Assembly: GCA_024811115.1 (NCBI GenBank)
Contig: JAKOGH010000042.1
Coordinates: 558,001-622,000 of the forward strand
Reading direction: 5' to 3'
Origin: Terana coerulea
Lineage: Eukaryota > Basidiomycota > Agaricomycetes > Polyporales > Phanerochaetaceae
Length of the DNA: 64,000 bases
The notes beneath the pieces are model-generated. The model made no database searches. It was not told the DNA's origin and worked only from the letters and a program-made list of their open reading frames with translations. Shown piece after piece: positions 45,224 to 54,697 of this stretch. The stretch's first letter is position 1; every line of letters starts with the position of its first letter. A program made the position numbers and the translations under genes.

Positions 45224-45371
45224 ATGGTCAGTGACAAGCACACACTACCATAACATGGCACTCACCTTTCTTGCCATCCTGCAGCCCGCCGCTCCCGAGA
45301 ACGTCAAGTGTGCTACGAACGAGGCCACCAGTTGCAACTACCCCAACTGCGGCTGCGAGGAGAAGAAGTAA
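45224..45371 (+). CDS. Tiny Cys-containing peptide (29 residues), metallothionein-like at best
   Basis: Too short for ordinary ORF calling. The ATG at 45224 is followed at once by a GTCAGT donor; a 58-base intron (45227-45284) ends in CCTGCAG. Exon 2 (45285-45371) gives 28 more residues: Pro/Ala start, four Cys in the pattern C-x7-C-x4-C-x-C (with NYPNCGCEEKK at the end), then TAA. The TATA box at 45133, the CA/CT-rich leader and the immediate intron are typical of highly expressed small fungal genes. Basidiomycete metallothioneins are similarly short, but usually have more Cys, so metal binding is only a suggestion. It could also be an exon of a longer gene, though the leader and TATA argue against that. 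Confidence 0.5.
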
Positions 45372-45721
45372 ACCATCTGCGGCATGATGCGACATCGTCG
45401 AGGTACGCACCTTATGGATTCATGCGAGACGGAGGTGCTGACTCTCCATGAAGCTCCCTCCGCTCCTTGTCGCCGAGCGTGAACTCACCTTCGAGTTCAT
45501 CGAGCCATGGTCATAGTCTGGCTCCAGCGCACGACGTACGAGAGGGCTTGCACGCGTTCTGTCTTTTCTTGTACCAACATTTGTACATTCCGCGTATCGT
45601 TGTACCACTAACACGCTCTGTATAAACACTTATGAAGACATAAGCGAATGTTTTTTGACGAGGAGTGCTCAAAGGTAAATATGTCTGTATAAAATGAGAT
45701 ATAGACCCACAGGAGAAGCAG
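45372..45721. other. 3' region of the Cys-peptide gene and of the convergent BCL7-like gene
   Basis: 350 bases, AT-rich from 45590. No gene is seen. Confidence 0.45.
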
Positions 45722-46449
45722 CTATGTAGATGGCTCAGCAAACGGATCAGTGTCCATTGTATCGTCGAGCAATGGCCCGCCGCCCATCAACGCGTCCGTG
45801 GCTTGCAGCTGGGACAGGTCATTGGCGCCCTCGAACGGCTCGCCGTCCGGACCCATCTGCGACATGTCCAGCGCAAGGTCGCCATCGAGGTCGTCGACGC
45901 CGACGCCGACAACAGGGATGTCCACGTCCAGCTCCTCCTCCGCCGGCTTCAGCGCCTCGTCGAGCACGTCGTCCTCCTGGTCCTGCGGGGACGGCGACGG
46001 CGGCTGGAACGAGACGGACAGCGGGTGGGGCTTCGGCGTCGCGGGCTTGGACTCCTCCTTCGGCTGCAGTGGCTCGGATACCTCCCGCGAGGCGGGTGCG
46101 GTCGTTGAGTCCGGCACGACGGAGATGTTGCCTTCATCTTGGTCCATGTCGTCCTCCCCGTCCACCACTTCTGGTTCGTCCGGCAGAGGCGCAAGCGGCT
46201 GGTCGGTCTCTTCCTCGTCGTCACTAAATTGCTGAAGCCTATCCTCAGCAAGGTTGCATATACACTTTCGTTGTCGCGCACTTGTTTCTTTTCCGTCCTA
46301 ATCCACTTGAACACCTTCAAAGTCGATCCCGGCGCCGCGCCGTCCGGCAGCGTCCACACCTTCTCCCAGCAGGTGACGGGCTGCATCAGCTGCCGTCGCG
46401 AGGCCTCTGAGGCCGAGTTGCTGAAGCCGACTTTACGTCTGGAGGACAT
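45722..46449 (-). CDS. BCL7-like N-terminal domain protein, acidic tail
   Basis: Exons 46449-46282 and 46231-45722. The first 55 residues contain RRQLMQPVTCWEKVWTLPDG, followed by STLKVFKWIRTEKKQ. This W-E-K-x-W then K-V-F-K-W pattern is that of the BCL7 family N-terminus, whose animal members are subunits of SWI/SNF (BAF) chromatin remodellers. The rest is acidic and disordered (FSDDEEETDQPLAPLPDEPE; ALDMSQMGPDGEPFEG). A nuclear, chromatin-linked role is inferred from the motif only. The frame is intact and the splice (CAA to CAA TTT) is clean. The gene is divergent from the GNAT gene, with 202 bases between starts. Confidence 0.68.
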
Positions 46450-46651
46450 TGTTGTGATGTAGTGTGCACGGAGTGCGGGCAAGGATGGGTGAGCTTGTAT
46501 GAGCTTGGTGGCGGAGTGCAAGCGTTCGCGTCCAGCCCAGCCTGGCGCGTCAGACGCGATTTACTCTAGGATTCCCACGGTCATTGCCCAGGGCACAGCT
46601 CGAGGAACGATACAGTACTTGCTTGCTGGCTCGCACTCTCTTCTTACGACA

Positions 46652-47172
46652 ATGCCTCAATTGCACGCAGTTCATGCATCCTCCGCAGACGTTGACGCAT
46701 CCCTGCCCGCGATCCTCTCCCTGTCAAACAAGATATTCTCTACAGATCCATCCTCCAAGTATGCATCACTCGCTATCTGGAAACAACGCCTATCCCTGCC
46801 CCGCGCAACCATCCTCTACATATCCCCTACGGCTTCCATTCCTCCAGCAGCTGCGGCCGCCGCGACCGCGTTCCTGTTTGCCCATCCGCGGGCGCACTCT
46901 CCCGCTCTACGCACCGGCGAAACCGAGACGCTGCACATCTGGCTCGCGGGTGTCCTACCGGACTCCCGGCGCGACGGTCTGCTGCAGACGATGGTCGACC
47001 GGTTACCTAGCATCGCTGAGGGCAGGTTGACGGTCTGCACGACGCCGGATATGTACCCGGACATGTGGAACTGGCTGCAGAAAAGGGGTGGGAGGTCGAA
47101 CGTCAGTTGGGCGGTGGCAAAGTCCTGCTGAGCAAAGCTTTCAGCGACAGCGTTGTTGAACAAGTTGAGTAA
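46652..47172 (+). CDS. GNAT-fold N-acetyltransferase-like protein
   Basis: Single exon, about 173 residues. The start MPQLHAVHASSADVDASLPA leads into a GNAT-like fold with the acetyl-CoA motif region HIWLAGVLPDSRRDGLLQTM, followed by LTVCTTPDMYPDMWNWLQKR, a pairing common in small fungal GNAT proteins. The raw frame stops at 47131, but G4 at 47085-47088 looks one base short. Adding one gives RGWEVERQLGGGKVLLSK, the expected last strand and helix, with a TAA at 47172. The loop has RRDG rather than the usual R/Q-x-x-G-x-G/A, so catalytic activity is not certain. The substrate is unknown. Confidence 0.72.
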
Positions 47173-47406
47173 TGTACACACCTGTGTCTCCGGCCATTGT
47201 CGCGGTCTGCGACTTATCTATCAGGATGTCTAGCCAACTTCCTCTGCCCACCGCAACACGTCGTCAGTTGTCACGGGGACATTCGAGGGTTCCTGAAATA
47301 TCTACTCGGGTTAGCGTGGTCGATAGTTGTGGGATAAATCATACTGACAGCTGTCGTCTGCGAGTCTTCTATTCCCTGCATGGCCTCAGGATGCTTTTGG
47401 TCTGCT

Positions 47407-48290
47407 TCATCTCCGTCCTTTGACGCGTTTTTGTGCCGAAAAGCTCAGCCCGCTCAGCTTGGCCTCCAGCAAGTCACACTTCCTGCATAGTGAATATACA
47501 TTAGTCTATAGCATTGAGGATACGGTCGACTAAACCTACTCATGAATGCTTCTCGTCTCCTCACGGCGCAGCTCGAGCTGTCTGCGCATCATGACTTCCA
47601 AGTTTCCTCGAGCCTACGAGGGACAGGTCAGTACAAGCGTCACAGGAGGCACAGACACGGTAAAACACACCTGAACAGGTCGTAAATCATTCGCAGCAGC
47701 CATGAGATTCTGCGACATGACCGTGATCCACTCGACTTGTCGTTGCCAATCTGGCGGCGTGGTCGCGGAGGTGGTGGGCGGCGGCGCCAGGAGCGCGTGC
47801 AGGAGATGAGAGTATGTAACCAGCATGGACTTCAAGATAGTCAGGAGAGCGGGGCGGCGGTCTATTCATCCATGAGAGTCGTATCTATACTTAAAGGCAT
47901 AACTGACCGGTAGCGGGATCTGACGGATACAGCTGATGACCCCCGAGCTCAGCCAGGGACGGGATCGTCTCCTTCACCTGCACACGCGCGTCAGCCGTCC
48001 TCCGACGCGTCGCAAGCGAGCGTGCGCACAAACCAGGTGTCCCCAAACACAGTGTACTGCCCCTCTTCCAATATCCAGTCGACCCGCGGCTTCTCCAGCT
48101 GCGTGAGCGGCCAGTCCGGCACGTCGGTCTGGTCGGACAAGACCTCGTACTGGTTCACTTGCGAGAGGTCATCATCGTCGCGACGCTCGCGGAGGAGATT
48201 GAGAAGCTGTAAATTATGATTGGTGTGATTTGTGTAGTGAGAGGGAGGTGAAGGGAACGGATTTCGCAATTCTGCCTCCTCGTCGTCCAT
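47407..48290 (-). CDS. MED7: Mediator complex subunit 7
   Basis: Middle-module subunit that pairs with Med21 and transmits activator signals to RNA polymerase II. The N-terminus has the family signature: NPFPSPPSHYTNHTNHNLQL, then VSQ-like acidic sequence and the block DWPLTQLEKPRVDWILEEGQ, YTVFGDTWFVKETIPSLAEL and GGHQLYPSDPATDRRPALLT. The following helices include LKSMLVTYSHLLHALL and QVEWITVMSQNLMAAANDLR, ending in a coiled coil (ARGNLEVMMRRQLELRREET, KCDLLEAKLSGLSF). Five exons with normal splice sites; the last exon ends KGRR at 47407. No frame break is needed. Confidence 0.93.
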
Positions 48291-48517
48291 GGTGGTTCAG
48301 TATAAACTCGAAGCCATAAGCGCCCATTGCGCTCCGAGAGTGCCAACAGGAAATCAATTTGAAGCACAAGCAAACGCACAAATAATTCTCGCTAGGATTT
48401 ATAAATGCATGGAAGGCCTGTCTGAAGCTACCTTCTCACCGGAGCCAAGTGCACTATGCTACGAGGATATCAACATAATTGTAGAATTGGGGATATCATC
48501 TAGAATGTATGCAGCAT

Positions 48518-51103
48518 CTATAGCTTCACCTTCGTCGGTTGGTTGGCAACCAACTCCTTCGCCTTATCCCTCAGAAACCTTCGCAGCAGCTTCCCGCTAG
48601 GGTTTTTGGGAATAGAGTCTACGAATATGACACCGCCGGCAAGCCTCTTGTAATGCACCTTGTTATCGGCGACATGCTGCAGCCAAGCATTCGTCAGAGT
48701 ACGCTCGTAGGTTTGGTGAGCATGTAAGATACCGACTTTGATGATAGCAAGCTTGATCTTCTCTTCTTCGTTTACATCCTTCTTTAACCGTTCCTGCGCA
48801 TCGTGGGACGGCACGATGAACGCAAGCGGCACCTCGCCGCTGTATTCGTCCGGTATGCCGACGACGCACGCATCGCCGACGTCGGCATGCTCGAGCAGAT
48901 GGCCTTCGAGTTCGGCCGGCGCGACCTGGAACCCTCTGACCTTCATGATTTCCTGGCAGCCACGAATAAGAACGCATTTTGTTGGACGCATAGACGACAC
49001 GCACTTTAATACGGTCGAGCACGAATATTTCCGCATCTTCGCTAAACATAACTTCGTCGCCCGTGCGTACCCATCTGTCTAGTGTGTCATCGAGGTACAA
49101 AATGTCTCCTTCGTCCTGCCGAATGCTACTGTCAGCATGGAGTCTCCGAAGGAATTTCCTTGGCGTACGTACGCTTGCTCATTGTTTAGATAGCACAACG
49201 CCGCTGTCGGGCCCTTGATCACAAGCTCGCCAGGCTCGTTGTACCCCGCCCACGTCCCGTCTGGCTTGCGAACGCGGGCAACGTTCCCGGGGAGCAACTG
49301 GCCACCACTGCCTAGCGTCCCGACTTTCATATGTATATGCGGGAATGTGACCGTTGTCGCTGTCTCCGTCATGCCTGGGCGTAGTGGTTAGTAAAGTGGG
49401 CAGCACCCCTAGCAAAGGTGCGCACGCACCGTAGCCCTGGCCAATCGCAGCCCCAGGCAGTCTCTCGCAGAACTGCTTGGTGAGCTCTGCGGACAATGGC
49501 GCCGCCCCGGACATGCAGAATGTGACGGACGTCAGATCATAATTCTTGACCATCGGATTCTGTCAAATCTGCGTTTAGCGCTAGCGCAGTAGATGGCCGA
49601 AGCGTGAATACTTGGGACTTACCTTGGCCAGTAACACGACCATAGGCGGTACGAGTCTGTGATTAGAAATATGAGCGCAGGGGTGTGAGAGGTTGATATA
49701 TAGCTTACAGTAGGTGATTTATGCGATAGTGCTGGATGTTATGCAACATGCCTTCCAAAGTAAATCTAGGCATAATGATCAAAGAGAACTGCAAATTGTC
49801 AGGATGATTGAAATTCACATGGGGGAAAAACATACCCCCGCAAACATATAAAAGTGCATGACAACTATCAGCCCGTATATATCTGAACGGTCGGAGTTAG
49901 CAGATTCAGAGCTTGTGGGACAATTCACAAAACAACGCACGGTAAAACGGGAGAACTACACAATCTCATGGTCAGCCATCATGCGGCATTCTAGCTCTGA
50001 GGTGACATTACCTGCCAGAACCACCTGTCCCGGCAGATACCGCGTCGCGGGCCCGCTCTTCGCCTGCCCATAGTACGCCATCTGGATGACATTCGCAATC
50101 ACCGCATAGTGCGGAATCGCCACCGCCTTCGGCCGTCCCGTCGTCCCGCTCGAAAAGTTCAGCAGCGCCAACTTCGTCTTGCCCTCCCCAGGCTTCAGCC
50201 GCCGCTCCTCGAACTGCGGGTGCTTGGACAGGCCCTGGGCTATCAGACTCTCTAGGGTGTCGTGTGGGCCGCGGTACTCCGCGGGCGAGTCGAGGATGAC
50301 GATGCGGTCCACGGGTATATCTGCACTTCGCGCAGCCGCTTCCGCAGTGGTTACGCTACCAGAGTATGTAAGTATAGCCGTGGCCTTTGTGAGCTCAAGC
50401 TGGTATAGCAGCTCGTCCGCGGTGTAAGCAGGGTTCGCAGTTCTTGAGCCAAGAATCAGCTTGAGTGCCTCGAATCAACCTCGGAACTCACTTACGTTAC
50501 AACGCCGCCTAATCTGTGCACTGCCCTGTATGTTCGCTTAGGACATAAGGAGGTAAACTAACACGTCAGGCGCACCAGAGACATGTAGGATAATCTAGGA
50601 AGGTTTTAGGTTCAAATATGGCGCAGGCTGGCTGACATTGAGAACATACCAACGTGATTCGAGCTAAATATGCAGACTAATATGAATTCACCGTCTTTAG
50701 CTAACGGAGTTAGACACGGAGTAAAAAGGAGACTCACCGACATCGTCTTCGCCTACCCGATGATTCCAATAATGAAACCGTTGCCAAAATAAACGGACCG
50801 AGTAAGGCTCACCTATACTCCAGCGAGACTTCATCTCATTGGCCAGCCCAAAGGTCCTGGCGCGAATCTACACATGTGTGCAAGTCAACAACCCGTCATA
50901 ATTCACATAGTCAGAAAATGTACCTCCTCAAAATGCACTCCGCGGCCTGTCAAGTCGTCTATGAGCATAGGATTCGAGTGCTGGTTTACAGGACGCGTCG
51001 GGTGCCATGAGTCCAGCATGAACTGGGCAGCGGTCACATCGTCGGGGATGTGCGGGAGGGTGCCATGGGGGTATATAAACTCTGTGATAGGTTTCGAACT
51101 CAT
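48518..51103 (-). CDS. Acyl-CoA ligase of the 4-coumarate-CoA-ligase type, copy 1
   Basis: AMP-forming ligase that adenylates a carboxylic acid and transfers it to CoA. It starts MSSKPITEFIYPHGTLPHIP. The AMP-binding signature is LALLNFSSGTTGRPKAVAIP, followed by GYGACAPLLG-region sequence and YNEPGELVIKGPTAALCYLN. The C-terminal domain has FQVAPAELEGHLLEHADVGD, GIPDEYSGEVPLAF and the catalytic-lysine motif SIPKNPSGKLLRRFLRD. It is divided into about ten exons. The chain ends TKVKL, a weak match to the peroxisomal PTS1 signal. Its closest relative in the window is the tandem copy at 51584-54221, with the same motifs and exon pattern. The substrate cannot be read from the sequence; aromatic or fatty acids are typical. 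Confidence 0.85.
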
Positions 51104-51583
51104 CGTGCCCGCTGCAGACCAGTCAGTGCTTCAGGCGAGAGTGTTGTGGCGGGCGGACAAGGGAAGGAATCTGGATCCTGTCCAACTCTACAGCCACAAT
51201 TATAAGCTCTGGCGGCGGCGGCGGAACACAGACGAGACGCGACGTGGCGTTAAGAGGGTCATGCGACTGATCATGTCCATGGACCCGGATTCACAACGGA
51301 AACGCACTCGTAATAGCACGAGAGAGAGCGGGGCAGGACCTTCCCACGTGGCCGCCGAAGCGCCAGACGCGAACCAGCGCGAAGCCCGCGTGTGCGCTTG
51401 GCGCGCACACCGACCATTTCCGAGCACCCACACATTCCCAGAAACGCACTAGAGGCCAATCGCATTGCATGAGAGCGTGGACAAAATACGGCCGTGGCGG
51501 CGGACGCAGATCCCCGCGCCGCCGCCGCGCAACGCGTCGGAGCGCTGAGCAAGAGCCGCAGCGGACACGATCCCTCCTGGAGG
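51104..51583. other. Promoter of ligase copy 1 and 3' region of copy 2
   Basis: 480 bases between head-to-tail tandem genes on the minus strand. On the minus strand a TTATAA at 51199-51204 lies about 97 bases before the ATG of copy 1. Confidence 0.45.
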
Positions 51584-54221
51584 CTACAGCTTCGCCTTAG
51601 CGTTCGGCGGCGGAGCCCGCATCGCCCGCGCCTGGTCGCGGAGGACGCGGCGGAGCAGCTTCCCACTTGGGTTCTTTGGGATGCTGTCGACGAACTCGAC
51701 GCCGCCCGCGAGCCGTTTGTATTCCACCTTTGCGTCCGCGACGTGCTATCAGGCGCCAGCCGGTGAGATAGGGGGCACAAGACGGCGCAGCAGGACGGCA
51801 CACCTTCATCAACGCCGACTTGATCTTCTGTGGTTCTGAGGGGTCTTTCTTGACACGGTCCAGTGCGGCGTGGCTCAGAGAGACGAAGGCGAGCGGGAGC
51901 TCGCCGCTGTAGTCGTCTGGGACGCCCACGACGCAGCAGTCTGCGACGTCGGTATGGTCCAGAAGATGGCCCTCGAGTTCAGCTGGGGCCACTGTAGATG
52001 AACTATTGAGTTTAGTGTCATTCATGGAAACTTGTCAACATGCCTTGGAAGCCCTTGACTTTCAGGATTTCCTGCAAATCATAGCCTTCTGATGAACTAA
52101 TAATACACCCACGGAAATCAGGATCGCTTACCTTTATACGGTCCACGATAAAGACTTCCTGCTTCTCATTAATGATGACTTCGTCACCCGTATGGACCCA
52201 TCTGCGAAGTCGCTGAGCGCATGGCAACTAAACAACCATAGGCTGCCCACCCGTTAACGAATGTCTCTTTGGTCCTGAGTTCGATTTTAATGGCCAGGCG
52301 TGGATGATAATAGATATCGTGCGTACGCTTTCTGATTTTTGTGGTAGCCCAGAGCCATTGAGGGCCCATGGACCACCAGCTCGCCTGGCTCGTTATACTT
52401 CGCCAAGGACCCATCTTGTTTCAAGACCCGTGCAACAATCCCTGGTATCAAAACACCAGCGCAGCCAGGGGTAGGAGGGTTCTGATCATTGGGAGACAGA
52501 CAGATAGTTGTAAATGTCTCCGTGAGCCCTAAATGACTCCCATAGTGAGCCGATGCATACCAGTCATGATAATTTATCACCAACCATAACCTTGACCTGC
52601 ACGACATTGGGGCAAGATCTGCGATATCTGTGCCGTCAGTTCAGCTGACAGCGGGGCGGCGCCACACATGATCCAGCGGACGGAGCTGAGGTTGTACTTC
52701 TTCGTCAAAGGGTTCTGAACAGGTTTCAGTCAATGTGAGCCGTCGATACGGGACGCAAACTCACTTTGCATAATAACACAATCATTGGTGGGACAACTCT
52801 GGTGACAGGGTGACAGATGGTTAGCATTCCGGAAGTTCAGGATCTGGAGGACTCACAGCAGATGTTTGATGCGGTATCGTTGTATGCTCTTCAGGAAGCT
52901 CTCAAAATGGAACTTCGGTACCACCACGATCGTAGTCTGCGTAAATAAGAGTCAGAGTTTTGTTCTTGGGAAAGCCTTCAAGAAGGCTTACACCCATGTA
53001 TAAGTGGAAATGCATTGAGACAACCATACCGAATACATCTGAAACTAGCTGAGGAAGCTGGAATTGTAAAATGTACTGCTGACTCACGATAAAACGGTAA
53101 GACTGTTACGTATTGGTGGGGCATGATCAGAGACAGCAGTAGCACGCGATGGTGTGAATCACTCACCTCCCAGCGCCACATCTCCTAGCTCGTATCGAGG
53201 TTTCTTACCTATTGCAGCGCGACATTGGAGGACATTCGCGATCATGGCGTAATGCGACACCTCAACAGCCTTCGGCTTGCCCGTCGTGCCGCTCGAAAAG
53301 CACAGAAATGCCAACTTCGTCTTGGCCTCTCCAGGAGCCAGTCGCTTCTCTGTGAACACCGGGAGCTTCGATAGGCCAGCAGAAATCAGTGCTTCGACAG
53401 TCGGATACGGTGTGGTTCTTGAGTTCTGGCCGAGCACGACGATTCTGTCTTGTGTAATGCCCGCGCTCTTTGCCGCAGCGGTTGCCGTAGCCAAGCTGGA
53501 GACATGGGCGACCAAGAGCGTGGACCCCGAGAGAGTAATCTGGTGCGCGAGTTCGTCCGCAGTGTATGTAGGGTTGGCAGGTCTGTCTGGCTATCAGCAT
53601 AGAAATTGGGCATCTTGATGAGGGACACTTACGTCAAAACCGCGCCTAGTCTATGCACGGCCCTAGACGGGTTTCATGAGTAACAGTCATGTCAAGAATG
53701 CTGGCGCAGTTGAAACAAACCAAAGAACGACTGGCCAATCTATCAAATGCGCCGTCAATGATATTTTCAGTAGATGTTGCCCTGCTCTACTCACCGACGT
53801 CGTTCGGGCTGAACAGGCAAACTGCGCGGTTCGGGGTTTGTCAAGATGCGGCGATATTTGCTGTGAAATTGTGGAAACCCACCGACATCGTTCTCGGCTA
53901 CGAGTCTGTCAGCGTTTGCTATGCACTTGAGCACGGCACTTCCACGTACAGAGATTCCACCGCGCGCTGAGCTCGTTGGCGAGACCAAAGGTACGAGCGC
54001 GTACCTGTGGAGGGGGTTCGAACACGTGAGGCCGAGACCAACGAGCACAAAGACTTGACCTTGCACCTTTGCGTACGACACCTGCCTCCCTGTAGCGTCC
54101 TCGATGAACCAGGGCGCGCCGTTCTGGATGGGTCGGAGAGGGTCGTGGCTGTCGAGCATGAACTGCGGAATGGTCAGGTTGTCGGGGATGCCCCCAGGGC
54201 TGCCGCACGGATTTCGGACAT
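51584..54221 (-). CDS. Acyl-CoA ligase of the 4-coumarate-CoA-ligase type, copy 2
   Basis: Same family and exon style as copy 1. The start is ATG 54221 (MSEIRAAALGG), which requires a sixth base in the C5 run at 54191-54195 to join IPDNLTIPQFMLDSHDPLRP, aligned with IPDDVTAAQFMLDSWHPTRP in copy 1. Motifs: CFSSGTTGKPKAVEVSHYAM (AMP-binding), AELEGHLLDHTDVADCCVVG, PDDYSGELPLAFVSLSH and SIPKNPSGKLLRRVLRDQAR. It ends NAKAKL, where AKL is a canonical peroxisomal PTS1 tripeptide, so a peroxisomal location is likely. The exon near 53690-53640 could not be joined with certainty. On the minus strand a TTATATAG at 54283-54290 lies about 63 bases upstream of the start. Confidence 0.83.
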
Positions 54222-54697
54222 GGGGCGTTAAGCTGCCAGTGCAGGGGGAATGCAGGGACTGGAGGCACTTTGGGAAACCGCGCTATATAACATCTGAGAG
54301 CACAATGGATATTTGAATGGCAGAATGGGGAATTCGAACCGGCTATGTACGGCGCACGCGAGCAAACAGCCCCTAGCGACTGCAGTACTGAGTTCCGAGC
54401 GGCAGGGACGGGGGACCAGCCCGTCCGACACGATCTCCTAACTCGGTTTGGTACCACACCGCGGATCCTGAGGCAGCCCTGCAGCCCTGGCCTCCCAGCG
54501 TTCCCCACCCTGTCCGAAATCATTTCGCCTGCGGATTCCATGGGCGAGCCGTTCGCACACGTACGCAAGCGCAAGCAGGGCGCGTTCCCTGGCTCCGGGC
54601 CCGCTTCGACTTCGCTTCTCGCGCCCCGGCTTGCGCTGACGACAAATCGTTACAAACGCACCCGGCCTAAACCAGCACGCTTTAACGCTCTTACGAC
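54222..54697. promoter_or_regulatory. Bidirectional promoter of ligase copy 2 and the Zn2Cys6 regulator
   Basis: 476 bases between two divergent ATGs. It carries a minus-strand TATA box at 54284-54290 and a perfect 7-bp inverted repeat at 54406-54426. Longer open frames crossing it on both strands have no domain. Confidence 0.55.
54406..54426. promoter_or_regulatory. Inverted repeat GGACGGG-N7-CCCGTCC (CGG-N9-CCG)
   Basis: Perfect 7-bp arms at 54406-54412 and 54420-54426 with a 7-base spacer. Read as half-sites this is CGG-N9-CCG, the inverted arrangement bound by many Zn2Cys6 dimers. It sits midway between the two divergent starts, one of which encodes a Zn2Cys6 protein. The match in type is seen; binding is inferred. 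Confidence 0.5.

Noticed and set aside
54325..54345. tRNA B-box-like sequence on the minus strand (GGTTCGAATTC)
   Set aside because: No A box, cloverleaf arms or acceptor stem could be paired around it, and it lies in the leader of ligase copy 2.
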